Source: Mesaphorura yosii (Eukaryota > Arthropoda > Collembola > Poduromorpha > Tullbergiidae). From it: a stretch of 64,000 nucleotides of DNA. A program made the position numbers and the translations under genes. The notes under the pieces were generated by a model. It was given only the letters and a program-made list of their open reading frames with translations. It was not told where the DNA came from and made no database searches. Positions 11,901 to 24,167 of the stretch are shown here, piece after piece; the first letter of the stretch is position 1; each line of letters starts with the position of its first letter. The stretch lies in NCBI GenBank assembly GCA_009869945.1, contig WIXG01000314.1:28994-92993 (forward strand), read 5' to 3'.

Positions 11901-14900
11901 ATCATTATATGCGGCTTGGTTGCACCTGCTAAAATTCGGCTCCTTCCAACCGCTCTCCGTGCACGTACAGCTTAGAGCCAGGCCCGGGCCGAGTAAGGCG
12001 ATACCTGTAATAATATTATTGTAACCACCTCAGGACCGTAGACAAACACGGCAGGGCTCGAGCGCACGAGAAATTATTGATCTCACCAGCCACAGCCGCC
12101 AGGCCATGAAGCAGCGGACCGCCAAGCACAAGCACACGCATTCAATGTCTCCCGTTTCCGATTCGTCTTGACAAATGGCTATAAATAACTATGACCTTTG
12201 CCTACTCCACTTTACTTCCAGTGCCACAACCACGGCACTCAACTGCCTGCTCCTGCCTGTCAGACTTAAATCTCAATTTGCTCCATTTCATTGGAAGTAA
12301 GAGGAATTCATAGAAAGACAATCCGATTGTTATGTAAATACAAATGCTTCCAGTATCGGCAAATGGCGAAGGCAAATAGCTTGGCAAAAAGTTTTCTGTA
12401 ACTTAATGCGTAATGCCAGTGTCCATCAAATGGACGGCTCAAGTCACTCAAGTGTGTCTGGGAATTCTGGCAACTGGCACCGGCACGACAGAATCATAAA
12501 ACATCGATTTCTAGAATCTGAAAATGAAGTTTTGTCGATCCTGGCACTACTCGAGCGTTCATTCAGCCTTGGCTTAAATCGGCAATTGCTGGCACGTCGC
12601 AAGAATGTGATTAGTATTGAGCATGGCTCGAATTGCTCCATTTATCCGTTCCATTTTCCGTTTGCTGATACTGCAGCAACTTGCATTGCATCTTTATGTC
12701 ATCACGTGCATTCATCATGCAATGCATACTGCACATTGTCGGCAGAATGCTGCGATACCAGAACAGGGCATAAACGAATGCACCGCCACCGCAATATGCA
12801 ACACATTAACATAATTCATGGCTCATGAGTTTAATCATCGACATCCTTTCCATCTGCATAGCATTTACATTGCACAACATGCGAGATGTAAATATTTAAG
12901 CTCTTTGCCGTCATATCATGTGTATGCGGGGACGAGTGAAATGAGCTTTAGACTCTTCGCTTTTATTGCATGGTCATGATCACACCATTTCTACCAGGCC
13001 CATGAAGACTGAACACCTGAGCGCCTGACTACAGCAGTTAATTAACTCTGTGCCGTATGAAACCAGTTCTCGCATTGGGCCTGTAAGTTGAAGGTTACAC
13101 GAATGCACAAACAGCGACAGGACAGTGAAAATGTGCCAATTGTTTGCAAAACTTGAGGCGAGCCTGCCTTGAGACGCGCGGCTCGGATCAGACTCAGCTT
13201 TATGGCTTGCCTCATCAAATATTTGCCAAATGCCTGAGCTGAATACATAAGAAGCGACTGGTGATGAAATTAGATTAACTCAATTGCGAAATTGCCAATT
13301 CGATTACGACTTCCGAGCCTTACAATAATGTGTAAGAATAGAAATGGAAGTTGTGCAAAAGTCAGAATCAGTATTTTTAGCTTTGGCTCCTCTTCCACTT
13401 CCACTGCGACTGTGCGTCATTACCCGACGACGCGAGTACGCTCGTTAGCCGTGATTTCATATTTCACATGTATGAGCTTATGATCCGGGACGCGATTAGA
13501 GCCGCAAGCGGAGATGTACAAATGGAAGTACAAATACTAAAAGTGTTCTGAAACTGAAGCATCATGCGCGCGGCGTGGCGCGTAAGGCCCTCGAGCACGA
13601 GTTCGAGCCACACGCGCTCGCTAAAGCCAAGACTCTGAGTTACACGTGGACTTACATTTATACATTGTTAAGATGTTGCATTACACAGACAAAGCGTGCA
13701 GACTGAGACGGGCGACGGGATTCAGACTTGACTTCAGACGCATTTTATGGCTTTGTGACGTGTCCCGACTGCTGAAAGGGGAATGAGATTGCGAACTGAG
13801 AATTCGAGTCCTTTGTCCTCTCTATGCAAAATGCAAAGTTCAGCAAATATTGAATGGGATTCCTTCCTGCGGATGTTGAACTGCGAATTTCAGTGCAAAT
13901 TCCACTTTTACAAGGCCACAAGCATCTCACGCCGTGGCTGTGTGGCCGTGGACATGGACTCCACTCGATTCAACCATTCAACGCGGCTTCGACTTATTTG
14001 TGGACAAAAATTACTCAAGTGCTGAGTCGTACATATTTGGCCCGTGAAAAATGTCTTATGCTTTATGGCTCTGGGAGATACTTTCATGCTCAGGGACATT
14101 CTAGCCTAGCAATTTTAGCATGCCTCGGATGGGATTCCGTCTTTTCATCGTCTTGTGGGTCATAATTTCAATATTTTAAAGCGGACGTCACATCACCGCC
14201 AAGGCGGCTCTATGGAAACCTGTCAAAACAAAGTCAGCCATTGTCAGCAAATACATTCCCCAATTAAAATTGCAAAGGGAATTTGCCAATACTCTCATGC
14301 TTGAAAAAATGTGCTTGGGTTCTGGAATTCAGGCATACTTTCTTATGGGTTTGGTGCCGGGCCCGGGATATCAAATCTTCGTTTCTTCTCTGTCTCTGCT
14401 ATCTCTCATTAATCTTCCGTTGCTGCTGCTGCTGAACTAATCTTACTAACTCAAACTAGCCAGTAACAAGAAAGTCGTCTAACTTCTAACAATAACGTTT
14501 CAATTACGTGCTGTGGCTGCTGCTGCTGCGATTCCTGTACTAGTGCTAACCTAAGTTGTGACAACTGTGACTGTGGCACAATCGAATGGTAACCATCACG
14601 GACGAAAACGACTACTACTACGACAAACAAGTTCAGGTAAATCCAAATTTCAATACTACTTGTCCATTCCCTCTTGTTTCACGTTCGTTTCGTTTCCGTT
14701 TTGTCATTGCGATATTGCGACGTTTTGCAGCATGATTTGTTCAGTTTTGTTGCATGAACACGAATTTTTGCATGAAGTTTGGGACTTTTCGTAACATCGT
14801 AACGAGCTACTAAAATTACTGAATAACGGACTAATAACTAATTAAGGGCACTTGATTCAGCCGCTGGGATTTACGAGTGTACAATTAACTAATGGAATGC

Positions 14901-15514
14901 CGTGTTGTAAGAGTCAAGTGCTCAATTTCTATTTCCAAATGGTTGCCATTTGCGAATTGCCAATGCCACATTAGATTGGAGGCTTTTGTACACGTGATGA
15001 GCAGCCTAGCCGGCGTGGCATGACATTCCAAACCTGTCTCAATTCATTTGGCTGGTCGGTCGGTCGATTGACACTCATAAAAACTGAAATTCCAACACAG
15101 ATGTAGACATAAAAAGTTGTTTAATAAAGCTGCCGGCTCAGCCAAGCACTAGCGTTAGTATATGTAAATGTGAGCCAGGCTGTGCTATACGTATCATTCA
15201 GCACTTCAACATCGGTCTCAAACCGCACGCACTTAATCAGTGCTAGCTGGAGCAACGCTTCCCTTCCACAATTTGTCTCCATTTGACAGTTGGATTTCAG
15301 TTAGCCACGTCGTCGTCGCACTTGCTTGCAGGCAGGCAGACACTTTGTCTCACATTTGCGTTTTGCGTTCCCGACAATAGCGTTCAGGCTGTAGGTTCCA
15401 AATTCCGCAAATTTTTCATACTTCTTGATTTTGCTGTACATTCTGTTCAGTTCTTAATATTCAATTTGTTTTATTTTCATTTGCTTGTGTTAAATCAGTG
15501 TGTTTCCTTTTCCA
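8977..15514. other. 6.5 kb region without convincing coding exons
   Basis: This holds the calpain upstream region and the upstream or first-intron region of the desaturase at 15522. ORFs up to 140 codons show no family motif or splice support. Possible 5' non-coding exons end at good plus-strand donors: TTCAG|GTAAGC at 10391, CTG|GTAAGT at 10770 (with TATAAG at 10682 upstream) and TTCAG|GTAAAT at 14637. The desaturase has an acceptor just before its ATG, so at least one 5' exon must lie in this stretch. CTG triplet runs occur near 14410 and 14515. Confidence 0.4.
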
Positions 15515-15521
15515 GAACAAA

Positions 15522-16947
15522 ATGCCACCGATTCCAACTGAAAGCGCCGAAATCGTGCTTCGCAAGTCGGCCACCGTCACTCGGCGTGTTGAGCGTCAGG
15601 AAACTGATGCTCCTGCAAACAACAACAATCACAGCATTACGAGCGTCAAAAGCAAGCGAATTCCAAAGGTGATTCCACACAATGATCTCAGCGCTGTCGA
15701 CACCGAGGAGTTTAAGCAAGACTACGAAGCTAGTTTTAAGCCACCAACTTTTACCATTAAGGAGTTGAGGGATTGTATCCCACCGCATCTCTTTGAGAAG
15801 AATGTGCTCAAGTCATCAGCGTATGTTTTAATCAACTTGGCAATCGTCGCGGCGCTATTCTACGCTGCTACTTTTATCCAATACTTTCCGAAATCTGTGG
15901 CCTTCTTACTCTGGGCTGGATGGTGGTGGCTGCAAGGAGTGGCGATGACCGGTAAGCTGAAATACTTAAAATAAGCCAATCGCCAATGATGAGTTTGCTG
16001 ATGATCTTATCTGGCTTCAGGAGTTTGGGTTCTGGCTCACGAATGTGGACATCAAGCATTCTCCGACTCCAAGACTATCAACAACACCGTTGGCTTCATT
16101 CTCCACACTGCGCTTCTGGTGCCGTACCATCCGTGGCGCATTACCCACGCCCAACATCATGCCTCTACTGCTCACATCGGGCAAGACCAAGTCTTTGTCC
16201 CGAAACGACGCGCAGAAGTGCGTCCGTCTGAAAAGAAGCACTCGGCATGGGAAGAAGCGTGGGAGACAAGTCCCATTTATGCCTTCATCACCGTCATGAC
16301 GTATCTGCTCTTTGGATGGCCTGCTTATCTCTTTGCTCACAAATCAGGACAGCGATACGCACAACAAGCAAATCATTTCAATCCGTCCGCGCCGATTTTC
16401 GAGAAACGGCACTACTTTCAAGTCCTGGCGTCAGACGCTGGTCTTCTGGTCATGCTTGGATTACTGGGCTACTTTTCGTACGCCACCTCATTCTGGACTG
16501 TGATGAAATACTATGGAATTCCATACTTGTGGGTCAATGCTTGGTTGGTGACCATCACTCTGCTTCAGCACACTGACGTCTACTTGCCCCATTACTCTGC
16601 AAACTCATGGAATTTCGTGCGTGGTGCTCTTACGACTGTTGACCGTGATTACGGGTGGTTTCTGAATCATGGTAAAATCAATACTTTGCCAGTAAATTGT
16701 ACAGCCTTAAATATTTTGTTTTCACCATTTAGCTCTCCATCACATTCAAGACAGTCACGTGGCGCATCACCTCTTCTCTCAGATGCCACACTACAATGCA
16801 ATCAAAGCAACTCCGTATCTGAAGGAGAAACTTGGAGACTGTTACCTGTATGACAGAACGCCGGTTTGGAAGTCGCTGCTTCGGGTGGCGAAGAACTGTG
16901 TATTTGTGGAGGACAATGGTGATGTGCTCTTCTACAGGAACAAATAG
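15522..16947 (+). CDS. FAD2-like membrane fatty-acid desaturase, copy 1 (431 aa)
   Basis: By family this is a di-iron acyl desaturase of the ER membrane, of the methyl-end (Delta12/omega) type rather than the Delta9 acyl-CoA type. Exons are 15522-15951, 16021-16671 and 16733-16947; introns are 69 and 61 bp, both phase 1. The three His boxes are HECGH (150-154), HAQHH (186-190) and HVAHH (369-373). The context ([27 protein letters not shown]) is very close to plant and fungal FAD2. Hydrophobic spans lie at about 100-140 and 235-310. The ATG sits seven bases after a CCTTTTCCAG acceptor, so a 5' UTR exon lies upstream. It is paralogous to the gene at 22719 with different intron positions. Double-bond position cannot be read from sequence. 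Confidence 0.9.
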
Positions 16948-19008
16948 TGAACTCACAACTTAGCTTAGCCGCAGTAACAGCGTAGCCTACAGCAGCCATA
17001 GTCATAGTGTAAAAACTAAGTTTACTTTTGTATAATCATAAGTGTTTCATCACGCATTTAAGATAAGTCAGCAACAGCAGTATACACACAAATTGCGACT
17101 CAGACGCCAGACCAATCCTAGCAATCTAGTTCAGAAAACACGAATACGTACACACGCGTGAAGTCTGATTGAATCTAAATTGAGTGTAAAAAGTTACCAG
17201 AGAATGAACGTGCGATTGTTCATTGAAACCTCTGAGAGCTGAAAGACCACCACCCAAGGCCTTCCTAAACACATGTGATGTGATGCATGCACGTGGAAAA
17301 TGCATTAATTGTTACTCATTAAATCATACAATGCATATGAAGAATTCGTGAAACCTGAAACTACAAAACAAATAAAAATTCAAGAATTTCTTATGAAATT
17401 GTCCGTCCTGCGCGATTGTTACGTGAATTTCAGATGACAAGTTAGAGATTAAGGAAACTTCGAAGGAAATTGAAGGTTTTTCTTGCCACTGGCACTGCTA
17501 ATTGACAGTTGCCAAATGCATCCCGTAATTATAAGCGGGTTGAGCCTGAATGTAGTTTAAGGACAACCACCGCATACATGTAAACGTGTTCATTTATTCA
17601 TTTCATGACGCACGCAACGTGCAAATGCGAATCAAACAAGTGCGAGAGCCTGTCAAGTGTGATGTGAAATATGGAGCTTTGTTATTTGGTCTAATCTTCA
17701 ACTCGGCCAGACGCTAGCAGCCAGCATTCTTATCATGCACATGCCGCTATTTAACTTATTCATGCGAACCGAAAAGCAATCATCTTAATTATCTTAATTG
17801 TGATCTTGAAGCGGGTCGTCTTCAATAAGCAACCAGCAACCGTGAACATGCAAAGTTACAGTTGCGTACAGTATTTTGTATTTTGCTGTGTTAAGGAGTC
17901 AGTCGTGTCTTCCGTCTCACTTTGACCACATACATTTTATCTGGGTATTTAGGGCACAAAGCTAAAATTGTAGATCGTGCAAGGTCTTGAGATAATTAAG
18001 CATTCAGGTTTTTTATTGCGTTCGGTTCCCGTTCCCTTCTCTTTCCAGCCCGCATCAAATATTTACGCGACTTGCACGCATGGAGACGAACAAGACATTT
18101 CCCGTACTGTGTCGGTTTTATTCCTGGAGTATTAAAAGCAATTTATTGAAATTCCAAAACAAATATCACGACTGGGTAAGTATCAAGTTGCTCATGCACT
18201 AATTTAGTCCACCCATTTATGGATTTTAGCCAGCAATACTCCGCCAGCCAGGAACTTAATGACAGACTCGCGGTCGCGGTCTGGAATTATTTATCTTAAG
18301 AAAAGTACCGGCAAGCGTGACGCGACTGTCACCGGTTTGTGGCTGTGGCCCGGCATTTATTGATCTAGAATTGAAACCTCCCGTTATACCTTTTTATTGT
18401 TTTATTTCTGTCTGGCCTGCACACATACACGGCAAAGGGAAGGACAACTTTAATTTGTCTTATAGTCTTTGGGGACGTGGACATTTGTGAGTGGCTACCC
18501 GCTACAGACTCTTTGATTAGTTTTCTTTCTTTCTTTCTACCTTACCGGCTCCGACTCCTTGCCATTTTCCTGCCTGCCTCCCTGTCTTGTCCCCGATAAC
18601 TATTTTACAGCCAGGCAAAGTTTCCAATTTTATTGCACGCTCGTTGCAAATCGAGAATTCGCGAATTGGCGAGGGCAAGTATTGATCTTTAGTCCAGACT
18701 GGACGGAAGGTTTCCGTTTCAGTTGAGCGAAGGTGCTTTGAAAAAGGTGTCTCAAATTCCCACACGCTTGTGCTTTTGCGGCATTTCCGTCCTGCCGTGT
18801 CTGTGATAAGCCGGTGCTACGCGTACCTAATCATAAGATGACAACTTGTCTAGTCTCAGACATAATTTCGAGTCCAGTCTGCCCGGATTTGCAAGCAGGA
18901 ATTGCCGAAAAGGTATTTACAGTCGTAATTATTTCAATAATCAATTTAGAATCCTGTTATTTCAAAGTAGCATACATAGCATTTGGGTGGAATGGTCGAA
19001 TTACTTAA
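16948..19008. other. 3' UTR of desaturase copy 1 and intergenic DNA
   Basis: AATAAA at 17371-17376 is a candidate polyadenylation signal for the desaturase, 424 bases after its stop. Beyond that I see nothing coding. A short TTTC microsatellite lies at 18523-18538. Confidence 0.45.
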
Positions 19009-19014
19009 TTTATT
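19009..19014 (-). promoter_or_regulatory. Polyadenylation signal of eIF5B
   Basis: Reads AATAAA on the minus strand, about 130 bases beyond the eIF5B stop. Confidence 0.5.
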
Positions 19015-19141
19015 TCTACTTCAAGTGTACTAATAACATATGGTTCTGTTCGTAAAGTACACGCAGTGAGGTGAAAGTGAAAGATTAGGAAGTTGATATT
19101 TTAGAAAGAGGAGAAAATGGTATATCACATTTCCACTCGTA

Positions 19142-21913
19142 TCACAAAATATGAAGCGTCTTTTTAAGTTCTACAATCAAATGCCAGTCGGCCTTCTCCA
19201 AATCGTCTCGGAAGTACTCCTTACATACGTCAATTGACTCGCGTGAAATCTGTGAGATCAGCATGTCAGTATCCTGAAAATGGCGACCCAACGCTTTCGG
19301 AGACTCCCCAGGCGCCGGTTCGATTTTGATGCAAATTTCTTGGCCCTTGCGGGCGCAGTCGACGGCTTTGTGCTTGGATTCGATGCTCCCAACGCGGCCG
19401 ATGTCCAGAACTTGGCTGCCGTCCCCAGAGTTGCAGTTGACCACGCAAAGCGGGGTTCCAACGTGAAGCGAGCCGGCCTCCACGTTGACACCGATGATGA
19501 TCGGGTCACGAGTCTTGAAGATGTACTCAGGCAGTATCTTGAGTTTGCACGGATAGACGACCAAGTGCTTGTATTCATTCCGTTGCTTCAGCTTCAGTTC
19601 CTCGCAGTAGGCAGTGAATTGGTCGAAAAGATGGTAGATAATGTCGGCGTGAAAGATCCGGACTCCGAAGTTGTCGGCCATCTCTTGCGCGTCCTTTTCG
19701 ATCTTTACGTCGAAGGCCAAGATAGCGGCGTATTTGCTTTCGTGTTCCAGCATGATTGAGGCTTTCATTACATCTTTGCGCACGACGGGGCCGATCTTGA
19801 CTCCGGCGAACGGGATTTTTGATGTGCTGAGGAACTCAAGGAGAGCCTCCAGGGAGCCCAGTGTGGAGGCTTGGACGTAAACTCCTCGTTCTTGCAGCCG
19901 AATCGAATGCAGAGCGGACTTCAATTCCTTTGCGACTTCCTCCTTGCATATTTCTACCTCGTCAGCATAATGAGCAACCAGGATGTTAAACCCCGCGATT
20001 GCCTTTTCCAAATCCTTAGCCGCCAGCTTGACCCCAATCGCACCGTTGATTTGTTTGTACTCAATGTATGGGTTCTTGACTCGCATTTCTTTCATCGGAT
20101 GCGGTGTGAGAAGAGAGCGAATCTGGGTCACGATTGGTCCGTCAGTGCCAGCCAACACCAAAGTTTGTCCTTCCGCCAACATCCCGTTCAGCAGGACCAC
20201 ATCGATTGTTGTACCAAGCCCGGGGATCTGCTTCACCTCCAAAACGGTCGCCAGAAGCTCCTTGGAGTACATGAGCCGTTTCGCAAGCATCGTTTGCGAA
20301 AGTTCCACGATCAAAGCGATCAGGTTCCACATGCCTTCGCCCGCAACGGCGCTTGTTGGCACCATCGTCACGAACGTCTTCGGATCTGGATTCTTGCCAT
20401 GCAGTGCAACGTTCAGTCCTTGCAGTGCAAATTGAGCAATAATTTCATTCGTCTTCTTCTCGAACTGTGCCAGGGTTGATTCTCTTTGACTCTTCACAAC
20501 TTCACAAATATCTCTTGTTGCACCACCAGTCGAATTCCATTCGTAAATGCGATCGATCTTGTTCAAGGCCACGATGAATGGAGTTTTCCTGTTTTTTAGC
20601 AAATTGATTGACTCGATTGTTTGTTGCTCCAATCCATGCATTATGTCGACTACAAGAATTGCAATATCACAGAGTGAGGATCCACGAGATCGCAAATTGC
20701 CGAATGACTCATGGCCAGGAGTGTCGATCAGGAGCAAACCAGGCAGTTTCACATCGAGAGTCGCAAATCCTTTTACAAAGCTCGCTTGTTCCTTAATGAC
20801 TTCAATTGGCACGTTAGTGGCACCGATTTGTTGCGTGATACCTCCAGCTTCACCATCCTGAACGTGAGTTCTTCGAAGTTTGTCCAAAATCTTCGTCTTC
20901 CCGGTGTCCACATGGCCAAGGACACAAACAACGGGCGCTCGAAGCTGATCCGCTGACCTCTCTTTTTCGTTTTCTTCTCGACGAAGTTGGATTCGGCTCA
21001 GAGCTCGCTCTCTCTTTGATTCTCCTTGCTCAAACTCATCGGTGCTGCACGTGCTGCTCACTGAGATTGAATTTCTTGCCCTGATGCCACCAAGTGTTCC
21101 ATTGACAGATCGGCCGGAGGTACCACTTGAGTTTCGACGCTTCTTCGTCTGGAAGGCAACTCCGTTCCACTGCCCCATAATTGGCTCTTTTTTTATTTGG
21201 TCCCAAGTAGTAACGACTTCGTCCTTGATTTCTTCGTTCTTCCCACTGACTTCACAATCCCCAGCTCCGGTCTTCAACTGGGACGTTGAGTCGGCTTCCG
21301 CTGCCTGGTTTCCCTCCATCGAGTTGCTACTGGATTCGCTGGAATCAGGCGGGTTATTAGCTTCACTCGCACTATTCTTCTTTGTGCGAACTCGGGTCCC
21401 CAATCTCGGTGGCTTCCTTTCGCCAACATTGACAGTTTCGGTTGGCAATGTCGCACCTTGAATCTTCATTGCCTGCAGCATTTCTTCCGTTCGCTGTTTA
21501 GCAAGTGTCAACTTTTCCTTTTGCTTCTGCGTCAAGAATTTACCCTCGGCTTTCAGTCTTTCCTTCTTCTCTTTCTCCTTCAGCTTCTTTCGCTCCTTTT
21601 TCTCTTGCTCTAATCGTAGCTTCTCCAATTTCGCCGTCTCAGCCTCCTCCAGACGCTTCAGCTTCTCATCCTCCTCTTTTAACTGCCTCTCCTCTTCTGC
21701 TTTAACTTTCTGAATTGCTTCTTGAAGGGCAGCAATTCTCTTCTTGCTTGGTCCTTTGCGAGGGTCTTTCTTCTTGTCGGCTGCACCTTTGTGTCCATCT
21801 TTATTGCCAGAAGCCTTATCGGGTTTTTTCTTGTTCTTTGTCTTTGGAACCGTTGTTATCGTCCCAGAATTTGTTTCCAGTTGGACAGTTCCGTTCTCCT
21901 CGGCTACTTCCAT
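19142..21913 (-). CDS. eIF5B: Translation initiation factor eIF5B, intronless (923 aa)
   Basis: This is a cytosolic GTPase that joins the 60S subunit to the initiation complex. One uninterrupted reading frame runs from ATG at 21913. Residues 1-180 are a Lys/Glu-rich coiled region, shorter than in vertebrate eIF5B (about 1,220 aa in total). Ser-rich linkers follow. GTPase motifs are intact: G1 GHVDTGKT (333-340), then GGITQQIGAT, G3 DTPGHESF and G4 NKIDRIYEW. The C-terminal domain carries PGESPKALGRHF and ends in an acidic, Trp-containing helix (EKADWHLIVELKK). A GTAAGT donor at 22027 (minus) suggests a 5' UTR intron. The absence of any coding intron is odd beside intron-rich neighbours and raises the possibility of a retrocopy, though nothing looks decayed. 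Confidence 0.95.
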   Translation of the reverse strand: MEVAEENGTVQLETNSGTITTVPKTKNKKKPDKASGNKDGHKGAADKKKDPRKGPSKKRIAALQEAIQKVKAEEERQLKEEDEKLKRLEEAETAKLEKLRLEQEKKERKKLKEKEKKERLKAEGKFLTQKQKEKLTLAKQRTEEMLQAMKIQGATLPTETVNVGERKPPRLGTRVRTKKNSASEANNPPDSSESSSNSMEGNQAAEADSTSQLKTGAGDCEVSGKNEEIKDEVVTTWDQIKKEPIMGQWNGVAFQTKKRRNSSGTSGRSVNGTLGGIRARNSISVSSTCSTDEFEQGESKRERALSRIQLRREENEKERSADQLRAPVVCVLGHVDTGKTKILDKLRRTHVQDGEAGGITQQIGATNVPIEVIKEQASFVKGFATLDVKLPGLLLIDTPGHESFGNLRSRGSSLCDIAILVVDIMHGLEQQTIESINLLKNRKTPFIVALNKIDRIYEWNSTGGATRDICEVVKSQRESTLAQFEKKTNEIIAQFALQGLNVALHGKNPDPKTFVTMVPTSAVAGEGMWNLIALIVELSQTMLAKRLMYSKELLATVLEVKQIPGLGTTIDVVLLNGMLAEGQTLVLAGTDGPIVTQIRSLLTPHPMKEMRVKNPYIEYKQINGAIGVKLAAKDLEKAIAGFNILVAHYADEVEICKEEVAKELKSALHSIRLQERGVYVQASTLGSLEALLEFLSTSKIPFAGVKIGPVVRKDVMKASIMLEHESKYAAILAFDVKIEKDAQEMADNFGVRIFHADIIYHLFDQFTAYCEELKLKQRNEYKHLVVYPCKLKILPEYIFKTRDPIIIGVNVEAGSLHVGTPLCVVNCNSGDGSQVLDIGRVGSIESKHKAVDCARKGQEICIKIEPAPGESPKALGRHFQDTDMLISQISRESIDVCKEYFRDDLEKADWHLIVELKKTLHIL

Positions 21914-22718
21914 TGATCAGTTGTTAGCTTAGTTGTTTCTTTCCTTCACGATCAAAGCACGCCGAGTTAGTGGATGAAATAAGGTTTTTGGCTTTGGCTT
22001 GTCTATGGATTATGAATATGAACTTACAGATAGAGTTCACGCCACGAAACCCCACAAACCAAACCACTCGCTGCCTGCACTTCCACTCCAGCACTCCAGG
22101 GTATGTGTTATACAACGAACTGGCGTAATTTCATATCAGGCAAGCTGGTCGCAGACCTACCCAGAATAATTCGTGATTTAATTCGATTGGATAGGCAATG
22201 CTCGTATATTTTTGCTTCCGTTTCCACTTCACTTCCGCTCACCTTTGACGCTCCAGGCTCCAGGTTGCGCCTTCTTAGGCTGATGCTGATTACAATTTGC
22301 TGAAAGTTTCAGCAGATCATTCTTGTCGGGAAATAACGTGCTGTACTTAAGCTTTATGATTTATGAACTGTGCTTTCACTCGCAAACGTAGGAAAAGTTA
22401 ACAACACACAGTTAGTCACAATACGTTAATACCATTGATTCGTCAACGTTCACAGGTACTGCTTGATTGATTCAGCCATACGATCCGAATACGACGGATT
22501 ATAAAGGTACGATTTGGTTACGAATTACGAATGGCTGTTACGTAAATAAATACATGCCGACAAAAAATGAAAACAACATTACGACCACAAGACCACATGC
22601 ACAGCTCTTTCACACATGCGCTCGAACTCTGCTGCGTAAATGTCGAATGCGTCCGTCCTTGAAAGCCTCTTTGTTCCATTGGCTAATTTCCGGATCCCTT
22701 TTGTTATTGCAGAGCGAT
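21914..22718. other. Divergent promoter region between eIF5B and desaturase copy 2
   Basis: About 800 bases between two head-to-head genes. There is a minus-strand donor at 22027 and a plus-strand acceptor (TTATTGCAG) at 22712, six bases before the desaturase ATG. Both genes therefore probably have 5' UTR introns here. I see no TATA box for either. Confidence 0.45.
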
Positions 22719-24167
22719 ATGGCCCCAACCCCGACGGAAATCACGGAGGAAGTCAAGGTCACACTCCGTCCAAGTGCCGCTGCGGCCCTTAATGGCAGTC
22801 CCAATGGCCTGAAAACCAGAGCCAGCACCACAACGGTCAATGGAACGAAACCTGTTGCAGGGAGAAAGAGCCGGCCCCCCCTGAACGACGTGCAAAAAGT
22901 GATCCAGAAGGTTGAATACCTCGAGGAGTACGAAAAGATCTACGAACCACCAGAATTCTCGATTAAAGAGCTCCGGAATGCTGTGCCGGCGCACTTGTTC
23001 GAGAAAAGTCTCTTCAAATCCAGCATGTACACGATTGTCAATCTTGTTGCGATTGCGGCGATGTTCTATGCGGCGACCTTCATCGACTACTTGCCATTCA
23101 GCCTGAGAATCATTGCCTGGCCGGTGTATTGGTGGTTCCAAGGTAATTTGTACTCTTCACATTATATTTTACGAATCATAGCATATAATGCTTAAAGTCT
23201 TTTCCGTCCAGGCGTGGGTGGAGTGGGAATTTGGATCCTGGCTCATGAATGCGGGCATCAATCCTTCTCGGACTCGAAGACAATCAACAACACGGCTGGA
23301 TTCTTTCTTCACACGCTCGTGCTGGTACCGTACCACTCCTGGCGGATCTCACATTCCCAGCATCACGCATCCACCGCTAACATGAATGGGGATCAAGCTT
23401 ACGTGCCACGAACTAGATCTGAATATAAGACATGGGGAGATCCGCCCAGTGCATGGGCAGAGGCGATTGAGTCCACTCCGATCTTCGCGTTTGTGACAAT
23501 AGTTGGCATGCTCTTGTTTGGATGGCCGGCGTACTTCTTCGTAAGCATTGCTAAATTAAAGTGCATTGACGCACAGCCGTTTAATCATTTAATGCCTTGA
23601 CCTTGTTTACAGACCAACATGTCTGGCCAAAGCTATCCTGGTCGATGGACGACCCATTTCCACCCATCTTCTCCCATCTTTCAGGAACGGCACAGATACC
23701 AGGTGCTTGCCTCGGACCTCGGCATACTCTGCTGGCTGGGACTGCTCTTCTGGTGGGGACAAGAGACCTCTTTCTGGACAGTGACCAAGTACTACGGGAT
23801 CCCGTACTTGATTGTGAACGCCTGGCTCGTCATCATAACGTTTCTGCAGCACACTGACGTGTACTTGCCCCACTACTCGGATAAGTCCTGGAACTTCGTG
23901 CGTGGAGCCTTGGCCACCGTGGACCGGGATTACGGGTGGTTTCTGAATCATGCCTTTCATCACATTCATGACAGCCACGTAGCTCACCATCTCTTCTCCC
24001 AAATGCCATTCTACAACGCGATCAAGGCGACGCCGTATCTGAAGGCATACCTGGGCGAGTACTACTTCTATGACCAGACTCCGGTCTGGAAGGCCATGTG
24101 GAGAGCAGTGCGGAGGTGTCGGTACGTCGAGAATGAGGGCGACGTACTTTTCTACCACCAGAAGTAA
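22719..24167 (+). CDS. FAD2-like membrane fatty-acid desaturase, copy 2 (435 aa)
   Basis: Same family and likely role as copy 1. Exons are 22719-23142, 23212-23540 and 23613-24167; the introns are 69 bp (phase 1) and 72 bp (phase 0). His boxes are HECGH (153-157), HSQHH (189-193) and HVAHH (373-377). Shared blocks include [29 protein letters not shown] and [12 protein letters not shown]. The first intron matches copy 1 in position and phase. The second (after WPAYFF) is absent from copy 1, and copy 1's second intron (after FLNH) is absent here. The N-terminal 65 residues differ and are Thr/Ala/Pro-rich. Third codon positions are GC-rich, which also creates a long antisense ORF. Confidence 0.92.

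Noticed and set aside
12406-12828. 140-codon plus-strand ORF in the 6.5 kb gap
   Set aside because: The composition is random-like, with no signal peptide, domain or splice sites to extend it.
18523-18538. TTTC microsatellite
   Set aside because: Too short and ordinary to be of note beyond a mention.
19280-21461. Several plus-strand ORFs of 100-200 codons within eIF5B
   Set aside because: They are antisense shadows of the conserved eIF5B frame with no motif or start context.
23607-24158. 183-codon minus-strand ORF opposite desaturase copy 2
   Set aside because: It is antisense to a highly conserved exon and arises from its GC-rich third codon positions; it shows no domain of its own.
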